NCBI GenBank assembly: GCA_903914045.1
Contig: CAIWNO010000065.1
Location: forward strand, 1-5,654
Length of the DNA stretch: 5,654 bases
Direction of reading: 5' to 3'
Source of the DNA: an uncultured bacterium
Lineage (GTDB): Bacteria; Planctomycetota; Phycisphaerae; Phycisphaerales; SM1A02
The notes below the pieces were generated by a model that did not search any database, was not told the origin of the DNA, and saw nothing but the letters and a program-made list of their open reading frames with translations. The translations under genes and the position numbers were made by a program. This document shows positions 1 to 5,654 of this stretch, piece after piece (position 1 is the first letter of the stretch; each line of letters opens with the position of its first letter).

Positions 1-1
1 G

Positions 2-985
2 GCGCATTGTTTTGTGACCAATTCCGGTTGCATGGCCAACGAGGCCGCGCTGAAAGTGTGCCAGCAAAAACGCCAAGGCGCGCCGCGCGTGCTCGCCTTT
101 AGCGATTGTTTCATGGGACGCAGCGTGGCCATGAGTCAGATTGGCGACGAGCCTGGATATCGCCAAGGACTCACGCAAAATATTTTGGTTGACTACATTC
201 CATTTTACAATCCCGACTTGGGCGAGCGCAGCACCGACATGGCGCTGTGGCATTTGCAGGAGTGCATTCGCCGCTATCCCGGGCAACACTCGTGCTTTGT
301 GTTTGAACTTGTGCAGGGCGAAGGTGGTTTCAATGTGGCGCCGCGGGAATTTTTTGTTGCGCTCATGCAGGCGTGCAAGGCCGCGGGCATTCCAGTGTGG
401 GACGATGAGGTTCAAACCTTTGGACGCACCGAAAGCATGTTCGCCTTTGAAGCGCTTGCGCTTGGAGAATTCATAGACGTGGTGTCGATTGGAAAAATCA
501 GCCAGGCGTGCGCGTGTTTGTACACCGCCGACATGAATCCCAAGGCTGGACTTTTAAGCGGCACCTTCAGCGCTAGCGTGAGCTCGTTGCACGCGGGTCT
601 TTCCATATTGTCGCGCCTGCGAGATGGCGGCTATTACGGCGCCAATGGGCGCATTGCCAAGTTGCACGCGGCGTTTCGCGCCAAGGCGGATGACTTGGTC
701 AAGCGCCGCGGCGAATTCTTTCCCGCGGTGAAGAAGCCATTTAGCCGCGAAAGTAAGAACTTTGTCAGTGGCGTTGGCGGCATGATGCGCTTGACGCCTT
801 TTGCTGGCGACAAGGATCGCATTGCCAAACTGTTGCAACATCTTTTTGAAGATGGCGTGATCGCGTTCATGTGTGGGCATGGTCCACACCACTTGCGATT
901 CTTGCCGCCGATTGGCGTGATGACGCCCGCGGATTTTGATCCCGTGTTTGAAATTTTGGAAAAGTCCCTGCAGCGGAGCGCATAA
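2..985 (+). CDS. Class III PLP-dependent aminotransferase, C-terminal part (AstC-like role), 5' end outside window
   Basis: The frame is open from base 2, so the gene starts upstream; the GTG at 14 is an internal Val. By family length roughly 100-120 N-terminal residues are missing. Counting that Val as residue 1, class III landmarks appear in order: NSGCMANEAALK (3-14; consensus NSGxEANEAxxK), ELVQGEGG (98-105), the cofactor-ring Asp in DDEVQTFGRT (Asp131, bases 404-406), the Schiff-base Lys in SIGKIS (Lys161, bases 494-496), SGTF (182-185) and a C-terminal LRFLPPIG. Catalytic Asp and Lys are both present, so the enzyme is probably active. Its stop abuts the astA start, so the two are almost certainly co-transcribed. 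From this context I infer transamination of succinylornithine (the AstC step) or a related omega-amino acid. It is not a close copy of E. coli AstC: the Glu of SGxEA is Met, and DEVQTGFGRTG has lost a Gly. The family call is secure; the substrate is inferred from the neighbours. Confidence 0.9.
   Translation, partial: AHCFVTNSGCMANEAALKVCQQKRQGAPRVLAFSDCFMGRSVAMSQIGDEPGYRQGLTQNILVDYIPFYNPDLGERSTDMALWHLQECIRRYPGQHSCFVFELVQGEGGFNVAPREFFVALMQACKAAGIPVWDDEVQTFGRTESMFAFEALALGEFIDVVSIGKISQACACLYTADMNPKAGLLSGTFSASVSSLHAGLSILSRLRDGGYYGANGRIAKLHAAFRAKADDLVKRRGEFFPAVKKPFSRESKNFVSGVGGMMRLTPFAGDKDRIAKLLQHLFEDGVIAFMCGHGPHHLRFLPPIGVMTPADFDPVFEILEKSLQRSA
975..978 (+). promoter_or_regulatory. Shine-Dalgarno for astA, inside the end of the aminotransferase gene
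   Basis: GGAG lies 7 bases before the ATG at 986, within the last codons of the aminotransferase. It supports the ATG at 986 as the real start and suggests translational coupling, since the upstream TAA (983-985) directly abuts this ATG. Confidence 0.7.
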
Positions 986-2176
986 ATGTTTCTTATTCGT
1001 CAAGCCACACTTGAAGATCTTCCAACGCTGTTGAAGCTGGCCAAGATGGTGCACTTTCTCAATTTGCCGGCGGACCGCGACATCATCGCCACCAAGATCA
1101 ACCGCAGTCGTTTAAGTTTTGCCGAGCGCCAAGACGACGCGCGCCATCGTCAATTTATGTTTGTGCTTGAGGACAGCGAAACTGGAAATGTGATTGGCAC
1201 CAGCGCCGCCATTTCGTGCATTAGTTGGAAGGGGTGGCCGCATGTTTTTCTGGAGGTGAAGAAGCGCCACTTTTATTCCAATGATTTACAGCAGGGTCAA
1301 AGCCATGTCACGCTGGAGTTTGGCACCGACGAAAGTGGTCCCAGCGAAGTGGGCGGTTTAATTTTGGCGCCGGGCTACCGCGGCCACAAGGAAAAACTTG
1401 GCTCGCTGTTGTCGCTGATTCGTTTCCACTTTATTGGCCTGCACAAAAAGTGGTTTGCGCCGCGGATTTTGGCTGAACTCATGGGTCCTGTCACGCCCGA
1501 TAGCCGCACGCTGTTGTGGGAATATTTAGGGCGGCGCTTCATCAATCTTTCGTATCAAGAGGCGGATTTATTTTGCCAACATTCAAAAGAGTTCATGACC
1601 AACTTGTGGCCGCGCGGTGAAATCTTTGCCAGCATTCTTCCGCCAGACGCGCGCGCGCTGATTGGCAAAGTTGGCGAGGAGACATTGGCGGCCAAGGGAA
1701 TGCTTGATCGCCAGCACTTTCATGTGACCACGCATGTTGATCCATTTGATGGCGGACCATACTTGGAGGCCGACCGTGATTCCATTCCCATGGTGCGCGA
1801 CACCAAGGAGCACAAGTTGCTGGCGTTCACCAAGCGCGAGAGCGGCGTGATGGCGTTTGTAAGCCACAGCAGCAAGGAGCATGGTTTCCGCGCGGTGCGC
1901 ACGTTGTGCCTTATGCGCGCTGGAGGCGTGGAAATTTCCAAAGCCGCCGCTGACACCATCCATGCGCGTGAAGGTGAGAAGGTTGGTGTTTCATTGCACG
2001 CCGAGCATGCAAGCAGAAGCGTGGTGAAGAACTCAGGACCACTTGCCGCAAAAAATGTACGCACGTCAGAGAGCACGTTAGCGGGCAAGTCAGCGGGCAA
2101 GTCAGCGAGCAAGTCAGCGGGCAAAAATATCCGCGCCGCGGTTTCCAAAAGTCGAAAAAATTCGCGTGGCAAATGA
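986..2176 (+). CDS. astA: Arginine/ornithine N-succinyltransferase, AstA family, with basic C-terminal tail
   Basis: AstA transfers succinate from succinyl-CoA to the alpha-amino group of arginine (or ornithine), the first step of the cytoplasmic AST pathway. Matches to E. coli AstA run along the protein: LEDSETG (61-67), SEVGGLILAP (120-129, with Leu125 at the annotated succinyl-CoA contact), AELMGP (163-168), LGRRF (181-185), ADLFC (193-197) and the hallmark DPFDGGP (252-258). The first ~340 residues equal a whole normal AstA (344 aa in E. coli). Residues 344-396 are an extra tail with 14 Lys/Arg and one acidic residue, partly made of AGKS repeats. The residue aligned with the annotated proton donor His229 of E. 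coli (QVHPQT) is Gly230 here (KVGEET). Family membership is certain; activity and the preferred amino acid are less so because of that change. The ATG has a good GGAG, abuts the aminotransferase stop, and is one base from the likely astD start. Confidence 0.93.
   Translation: MFLIRQATLEDLPTLLKLAKMVHFLNLPADRDIIATKINRSRLSFAERQDDARHRQFMFVLEDSETGNVIGTSAAISCISWKGWPHVFLEVKKRHFYSNDLQQGQSHVTLEFGTDESGPSEVGGLILAPGYRGHKEKLGSLLSLIRFHFIGLHKKWFAPRILAELMGPVTPDSRTLLWEYLGRRFINLSYQEADLFCQHSKEFMTNLWPRGEIFASILPPDARALIGKVGEETLAAKGMLDRQHFHVTTHVDPFDGGPYLEADRDSIPMVRDTKEHKLLAFTKRESGVMAFVSHSSKEHGFRAVRTLCLMRAGGVEISKAAADTIHAREGEKVGVSLHAEHASRSVVKNSGPLAAKNVRTSESTLAGKSAGKSASKSAGKNIRAAVSKSRKNSRGK
2081..2124 (+). repeat. 12-bp tandem repeat, about 3.7 copies, coding for AGKS units in the AstA tail
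   Basis: The unit GCGGGCAAGTCA is present perfectly at 2081-2092 and 2093-2104, with one change at 2105-2116 (GCGAGCAAGTCA), and as a partial copy at 2117-2124. The preceding 12 bases (2069-2080) match at 8 of 12 positions and may be a decayed copy. A multiple of three keeps the reading frame, giving AGKS-AGKS-ASKS-AGK (residues 366-380). Such an array can change copy number by slippage without breaking the frame. Confidence 0.9.
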
Positions 2177-2177
2177 C

Positions 2178-3695
2178 ATGAACGCGTCCACGCAATGGAT
2201 TACTCAGAATCCATCGAACTATTTTGATGGTCAGTGGCACTCCATTGCTGGCGATGAAATTCAAAGCAAAAACCCTGCAAATCCAGCGCACGTGGTGTGG
2301 TCTGGAACGCCTGATCCAAGTCATGTTGATGGCGCCGTTGCCGCCGCGCGCGCCGCGTTTACAAGTTGGAGACAACTTTCACAGAGTGAACGCGCCCAAC
2401 ACTTGCTGGCATTTTCCGCGGCCTGCAAAAAATTCGCCGAGCCATTGGCGCAAGTCATCACACTGGAAATGGGAAAGACCATCGCCGAAAGTCGCGGCGA
2501 GGTGAAATTACTGTCCGACAAGATTGACATCACGTTGCAAGAAAGCACCTTGGCGCGCGTGAGCAACTTTGAAGTGGACGCGGGCGGCGGCCGCAAGGGA
2601 TTCTGCCGCTTTCAACCCTTTGGCGTGATGGCGGTGCTTGGTCCATTTAATTTTCCAGCGCATTTACCTAACGGACATTGGGTTCCTGCGCTGCTGATGG
2701 GCAACACGATTGTGTTCAAGCCCAGTGAAAAAACTCCGGCGGTGGGCCAGTGGATCGCCGCCATTGCGCAAGCGGCTGGCTTTCCCCGCGGCGTGTTGAA
2801 TGTGGTGCAAGGCGGCGTTGAAATTGCCAAGCGCTTAAGCAACCACGCCGATGTTGATGGAGTCATGTTGACGGGTTCTTGGCGCGCTGGCCGCGCCGTG
2901 CTGCAAGCCAATCTTGATCGGCCCGGCCGAATGGTGGCGCTTGAAATGGGCGGCAGCAATCCCGCGATTATCTGGGAAGGCGCCGATATTCGCACCGCCG
3001 TGCTGGAATGTGTGCGCAGCGCCTACGCCACCACGGGTCAGCGCTGCACCTGCACGCGGCGCATGATTGTGCATCGATCCATTGCGCAGGAATTTTTGAC
3101 CGCGTTCACCAAAGTGGCAAGCACCATGATCATCGCGCCAGGCAACGCGCCCGAGCCCAACTTCATGGGACCGTTGGTGGATCAACACGCGCTTGACGCA
3201 TACTTGCAACGACAAACATTCATTCGCGACAATGGTGGACGCGCCTTGCTTGAAGGCGTGCGCATGGATCAAGCGGGTTACTTTGTCACGCCAAGTTTGA
3301 TAGAGGTTGCGCGCTTTGAGAAAGAAAGCGACATGGAAACATTTGCGCCCTTGGTACAAGTGAGCGTGGCGGATGAACTTCAGGACGCCATTGATCAGGC
3401 CAACGCCACGGAGTTTGGCTTGGCCGCCGCGGTGTTCACAAATGCGAACATGACATGGCGCGAATGCGTGCGCGGCTTGCGCGCGGGGTGCGTGAATTGG
3501 AATAACGGAACCGCCGGAGCCAGCAGTAAATTGCCATTTGGCGGAGTGGGTCGCAGCGGCAATCTGCGTCCAGCTGGCAGTTTTGCGCTTGATTCCACAG
3601 TTTTTCCTGTGGCTTGCATGGAAGTCGCCGCGCCCGATGCAGCCACCACTTTAGTTGCAAACGGATTGCGCGCCGACCCAAAGTGGTTTGAGTGA
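2178..3695 (+). CDS. astD: N-succinylglutamate 5-semialdehyde dehydrogenase (AstD, ALDH superfamily)
   Basis: AstD oxidises succinylglutamate semialdehyde to succinylglutamate with NAD+, the fourth step of the AST pathway. Numbering from the ATG at 2178 (505 aa), ALDH landmarks appear in order: GPFNFPAHLPNGH (155-167, with the oxyanion-hole Asn158), FKPSEKTP (180-187), the NAD-binding Rossmann GSWRAG (233-238), the general base Glu256 in LEMGGSNP, the nucleophile Cys290 in GQRCTC (codon 3045-3047), ETFAPL (387-392) and FGGVGRSGN (454-462). The HLPNGH and GQRCTC signatures match E. coli AstD specifically. ETFAPL has Ala where ExFGPL is usual, a small change. All catalytic residues are present. 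The start is uncertain: the ATG at 2178 lies one base after the astA stop, while an in-frame GTG at 2166 would overlap astA by 11 bases. Neither has a clear Shine-Dalgarno, so translation is probably coupled to astA. It is the last gene of the block. Confidence 0.94.
   Translation: MNASTQWITQNPSNYFDGQWHSIAGDEIQSKNPANPAHVVWSGTPDPSHVDGAVAAARAAFTSWRQLSQSERAQHLLAFSAACKKFAEPLAQVITLEMGKTIAESRGEVKLLSDKIDITLQESTLARVSNFEVDAGGGRKGFCRFQPFGVMAVLGPFNFPAHLPNGHWVPALLMGNTIVFKPSEKTPAVGQWIAAIAQAAGFPRGVLNVVQGGVEIAKRLSNHADVDGVMLTGSWRAGRAVLQANLDRPGRMVALEMGGSNPAIIWEGADIRTAVLECVRSAYATTGQRCTCTRRMIVHRSIAQEFLTAFTKVASTMIIAPGNAPEPNFMGPLVDQHALDAYLQRQTFIRDNGGRALLEGVRMDQAGYFVTPSLIEVARFEKESDMETFAPLVQVSVADELQDAIDQANATEFGLAAAVFTNANMTWRECVRGLRAGCVNWNNGTAGASSKLPFGGVGRSGNLRPAGSFALDSTVFPVACMEVAAPDAATTLVANGLRADPKWFE
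3645..3687. terminator. Inverted repeat at the convergent gene ends, possible weak terminator or attenuating hairpin
   Basis: ACCACTTT (3645-3652) and AAAGTGGT (3680-3687) are perfect 8-base complements around a 27-base loop, which itself contains GCAA/TTGC (3657-3660, 3666-3669). It sits over the last codons of astD and just past the flippase stop, so either transcript could fold it. Neither strand has a proper T-run after it, so it is not a textbook intrinsic terminator. Low confidence. Confidence 0.2.
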
Positions 3696-3702
3696 TTCAT
3701 AC

Positions 3703-5286
3703 TTACTTGCCTTTATCAAATGTCGCGGCTGATCTCTCTTGGAGAGCAAGGACTTTATAAATATTCTTGCGCATGTTTTGCGGAAAGAGTTGCAGCAGAT
3801 TATTTAAATTGTCGACATAGCCAAAGCGCAACAGAACCACGCAGACTCCGCCATATGTTGCCAAGCAAAACAGAAATTCAAACAAGGCCTCCGTGCGTAA
3901 GGATGTGCTGGCGAATCCAAACAAGTCAATCACGCTGCTTGCCAAGCTTGAAGTGGCGACGGCCGCCAAGAGTGAATATGCGGGGGTTGAATACATTTCG
4001 TAGTTGAATGTGATGTCCGAGACATGAATCTGTTTCGAAACTTTCTTGATTTGGTAAAACGAAATCACGGTGCAGACAACTCCAACGCCAATAACCAAAG
4101 TCAATGCGTAATAATTTTCTGGAATGGGCGCCACAAGGGGCGCGGCAAAGATGGCGCCAATGCCAAGCAACGCCCCCGTAATTTTGGCGATCATGCGGCC
4201 TGTGAAAAGTTCAAGCACCACGGGCCAGCGCCGGGCGCCCATCAGTGGCGCCTCCAGCAAGGTTTGCACCGTGGGATAAATTAAAAATGCGCAGGCGAAT
4301 TGCACGGGCAAAATGCTTTGGTCCCATTTTTCTGCGAATAACAAATGCGCCAAACTGGGATACACGGCGGCGATGCCCATGATAAAGAGCGGGACAAAAA
4401 TAACGCCCGTTAAAAATGTTTGGCGCACGCTGAAGTCCTCTTGTTCAATATCTCCGCGCACGCGTGCGGCATAGGGCGCCAGCACGGATTGCAACGTGCT
4501 TGAGAGTAATTGAACAGGTTGAACCGCCAATTGGTTGGTGAACAAATATATTCCAAGCGAGCTGACGGGTATGAAAAAACTCGCCACAAATAAGTCAGTT
4601 GAGGTGCCAAGGGAAGTGATCAACGCCATTACAAACGGAATCTTCATCATTGTGTAAGTGTCCGCAATCCAATGCGGTTGGGTTTGAAAGTCGATGCGTT
4701 CCAAGCCCGCCACCGCCAGGCTCCACAATAAAACAACCATGCCGCTTACAAGTTGGGACAAGACAAAGCTAAGCGCACCATACCCGTTGGCCGCGAAGTA
4801 ATAGGCGCTTGCCAATTTGACAAGCGCGCTGGCAATGTCCATGAGCGCGATTTGTTTAAACAACAAGCGCGAAAGCACCTTGGCGCGCGGGTATGTTGTG
4901 AAATTATAAACTACAAAACCTACAGCGCTGTAAAACAAAATCCAGCCAAGCCCTTTGGTGTTGTCTTGGGGATACAAATATGGAGCGGGCAACACCATGG
5001 CCAACGTGAACACGGTTCCCAAAATTCCACACGCCAACGCCACGCGAAGCAGTCCGCCGCCAATGGTGCGGAATTCCTTTAGTTGCATGGTTTGAAATAC
5101 AACGCCCGTTCCACCGCCGCGCATGATGGTGGTGAATGTGGTTATGCCCAGCGCAATGGCGTACAAGCCGTAGTCGGCTGGCGTAAGAAACCACGCCATG
5201 ATCATTTGCGTGGCCAGCCCAGTGAATCGGCTCACTACGCTTGCAATGCTGTTCAGGATTAGGCTGGAGGTTCGATGTGTTGGCAT
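3703..5286 (-). CDS. Polysaccharide/O-antigen flippase-like membrane protein (MOP superfamily, Wzx/WzxC-like)
   Basis: This 527-residue, very hydrophobic protein resembles the polysaccharide transporters of the MOP superfamily, which flip lipid-linked sugar units across the inner membrane. Typical family stretches are visible: LTPADYGLYAIAL (34-46), RAKVLSRLLFKQIALMDI (134-151), MMKIPF (213-218) followed by NQLAVQPVQLLSSTLQSVLAP (from 251), and a central block with ILPVQ and QTLLEAP (325-347). By eye there are about 12-14 membrane segments (for example 40-55, 78-100, 114-130, 170-194, 292-310, 326-344, 366-386, 394-411, 434-455, 468-488) and a short basic C-terminal end. I chose the ATG at 5286 because AGGA lies 5 bases upstream; an in-frame TTG at 5313 would add nine residues but has no ribosome binding site. 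No glycosyltransferase or polymerase lies beside it here, so the carried glycan is unknown. Family is fairly sure; the exact substrate cannot be told. Confidence 0.85.
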   Translation of the reverse strand: MPTHRTSSLILNSIASVVSRFTGLATQMIMAWFLTPADYGLYAIALGITTFTTIMRGGGTGVVFQTMQLKEFRTIGGGLLRVALACGILGTVFTLAMVLPAPYLYPQDNTKGLGWILFYSAVGFVVYNFTTYPRAKVLSRLLFKQIALMDIASALVKLASAYYFAANGYGALSFVLSQLVSGMVVLLWSLAVAGLERIDFQTQPHWIADTYTMMKIPFVMALITSLGTSTDLFVASFFIPVSSLGIYLFTNQLAVQPVQLLSSTLQSVLAPYAARVRGDIEQEDFSVRQTFLTGVIFVPLFIMGIAAVYPSLAHLLFAEKWDQSILPVQFACAFLIYPTVQTLLEAPLMGARRWPVVLELFTGRMIAKITGALLGIGAIFAAPLVAPIPENYYALTLVIGVGVVCTVISFYQIKKVSKQIHVSDITFNYEMYSTPAYSLLAAVATSSLASSVIDLFGFASTSLRTEALFEFLFCLATYGGVCVVLLRFGYVDNLNNLLQLFPQNMRKNIYKVLALQERSAATFDKGK

Positions 5287-5291
5287 AGAGA

Positions 5292-5295
5292 TCCT
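5292..5295 (-). promoter_or_regulatory. Shine-Dalgarno deciding the flippase start
   Basis: On the minus strand AGGA is followed by TCTCT and then ATG (5286-5284), a 5-base spacing. The alternative TTG at 5313 has only AT-rich sequence without a purine-rich site upstream, so this element favours the shorter protein. Confidence 0.65.
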
Positions 5296-5312
5296 AAGAT
5301 CCCGGAACTTCA

Positions 5313-5341
5313 ATACTACAACATCTATTCATGGATGTGAT
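5313..5341 (-). promoter_or_regulatory. Candidate sigma-70-type promoter for the flippase gene
   Basis: On the minus strand, TAGTAT (5318-5313; four or five bases fit a -10 box) is preceded at exactly 17 bases by ATCACA (5341-5336; four of six fit TTGACA). It lies 26 bases before the start ATG. A short dyad, ACATC (5321-5325) with GATGT (5334-5338), falls in the spacer and the edge of the -35 box and could be an operator. The boxes are weak, so this is only suggestive. Confidence 0.25.
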
Positions 5342-5371
5342 TGGCGTATGAGAGCATGCCCGCATTACTGG

Positions 5372-5384
5372 TCAGAACGTCTGA
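5372..5384. repeat. Short dyad TCAGA-ACG-TCTGA in the folE-flippase gap
   Basis: Two perfect 5-base inverted arms surround 3 bases, in the only non-coding stretch of the window. It could be a small operator or chance; there is no T-run next to it that would make it a terminator. Confidence 0.2.
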
Positions 5385-5409
5385 AATAGAAATACTGCCT
5401 AACAAGGCA
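5383..5409 (-). terminator. Weak candidate intrinsic terminator of folE
   Basis: Read on the minus strand, TGCCT-TGTT-AGGCA (5409-5396) forms a 5-bp hairpin starting 9 bases after the folE stop. It is followed by GTATTTCTATTT, T-rich but interrupted. The position is right; stem length and T-run are below the usual standard, so some read-through into the flippase gene is likely if it works at all. Confidence 0.35.
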
Positions 5410-5418
5410 CATATTTCC

Positions 5419-5654
5419 TTACATGGACGGAGACTGCGTAATGGAAATAAGGCGAAGAAATTCCTCGCGCGTGGCCAAATTGTTCAGGAACACGCCAGTT
5501 AGTTTGCTGGTTGTGGTCCACGCATGCGGTTGATGCACGCCGCGATAGCACATGCAATAGTGGCGCGCTTGCACAACCACGGCCACGCCGCGCGGCTTGA
5601 GATGCTCTTGAATGGCGCCGGCAATTTGCGCCGTGAGTTTTTCCTGCACCTGCA
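5419..5654 (-). CDS. folE: GTP cyclohydrolase I, C-terminal part, 5' end outside window
   Basis: FolE converts GTP to 7,8-dihydroneopterin triphosphate and formate, the first step of tetrahydrofolate (and queuosine-type deazapurine) synthesis in the cytoplasm. The frame is open to the window end; codons at 5649-5641 read VQE, preceded by Gln, matching the QVQERLT segment of E. coli FolE, so about 150 N-terminal residues lie outside. Visible landmarks are QVQEKLT, then RHYCMCYRG, whose His (5562-5560) and Cys (5556-5554) match the catalytic His and zinc-ligand Cys of the HYC motif near residues 179-181 in E. coli, then WTTTS, GVF and REEFL close to the C-terminus. The length from QVQE to the stop (about 76 residues) is as in E. 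coli, so the C-terminus is intact. The first zinc ligand and the other active-site residues are outside the window. It ends 132 bases before the flippase start on the same strand, with no evident functional link. Confidence 0.93.
   Translation of the reverse strand, partial: QVQEKLTAQIAGAIQEHLKPRGVAVVVQARHYCMCYRGVHQPHAWTTTSKLTGVFLNNLATREEFLRLISITQSPSM

Noticed and set aside
14..16. GTG at 14 as the aminotransferase start
   Set aside because: The frame is open upstream and the Val sits just before the conserved NSGxxANE motif, which in class III enzymes is about 100 residues into the protein.
2081..2124. Tandem repeat considered as a CRISPR-like or origin iteron array
   Set aside because: Units are 12 bp with no spacers, in frame within a coding sequence, and code for a basic tail. 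A coding microsatellite explains it.
1720..2375. Minus-strand open frames with repeated LPADL or CPLTCSLTC wording
   Set aside because: They are antisense readings of the 12-bp tandem repeat and surrounding astA/astD codons, which are recognisable genes on the plus strand. No ribosome binding site or independent homology is seen.
2835..3359. A 174-codon minus-strand open frame inside astD
   Set aside because: It lies opposite the catalytic core of a clear ALDH. Long antisense frames are common in genes with this codon usage, and the translation resembles no family I know.
3734..3746. CTCTC-TTG-GAGAG hairpin considered as the astD terminator
   Set aside because: The stem has 5 pairs with a 3-base loop and no T-run follows on the plus strand. 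It also lies inside the flippase coding sequence.
4753..5082. A 109-codon plus-strand open frame opposite the flippase gene
   Set aside because: It is an antisense shadow of a membrane protein gene, rich in Lys, Gln and His as expected for the complement of hydrophobic codons, with no recognisable domain.
5287..5313. TTG at 5313 as the flippase start
   Set aside because: It would add nine polar residues and has no Shine-Dalgarno, while the ATG at 5286 has AGGA at 5 bases.
5515..5560. FolE has AWTTTS where E. coli has SATTTTS
   Set aside because: The HYC motif and downstream residues are intact and the segment tolerates variation, so I do not take it as a sign of altered function.

Overview
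The window carries five protein-coding genes, two of them cut by the window edges, and no RNA genes, mobile elements or CRISPR arrays that I can support. On the left, three plus-strand genes are packed tip to tail: the C-terminal part of a class III (PLP-dependent) aminotransferase (2-985), an AstA-type arginine/ornithine N-succinyltransferase (986-2176) and an AstD-type succinylglutamate-semialdehyde dehydrogenase (2178-3695). The order aminotransferase-astA-astD matches the C-A-D part of the astCADBE operon of enteric bacteria. The three enzymes would supply the succinylation, transamination and final oxidation steps of the arginine succinyltransferase (AST) route from arginine or ornithine to glutamate. 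The genes for the AstB (dihydrolase) and AstE (desuccinylase) steps are not in the window.

On the right, two minus-strand genes converge on the ast block: a MOP-superfamily polysaccharide/O-antigen flippase-like membrane protein (3703-5286) and, upstream of it, the C-terminal third of GTP cyclohydrolase I (folE, 5419 to the window end). Only 7 bases separate the stops of astD and the flippase. The 132-base stretch between the flippase start and the folE stop is the only real non-coding region. It holds a good ribosome binding site, a weak candidate promoter, a weak candidate terminator for folE and two short dyads.

Organism: moderate GC, frequent GCGC-type words, tight gene packing and Shine-Dalgarno use point to a bacterium. 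AstA and the aminotransferase are clearly related to, but diverged from, the enterobacterial/pseudomonad versions. From memory their motifs (NLPAD near the AstA N-terminus; DE-V/I-QTFGRT in the aminotransferase) look more like sequences from Myxococcota/Bdellovibrionota-type lineages. This placement is tentative.

The points most worth a second look are: the AstA homologue has Gly where the E. coli enzyme has its annotated proton-donor His229; AstA also carries a ~53-residue Lys/Arg-rich tail partly built from a 12-bp tandem repeat; and the aminotransferase departs from the class III consensus at several cofactor-site motifs. I see no convincing wholly new multi-gene system; this is mostly a recognisable catabolic cluster in an atypical form.
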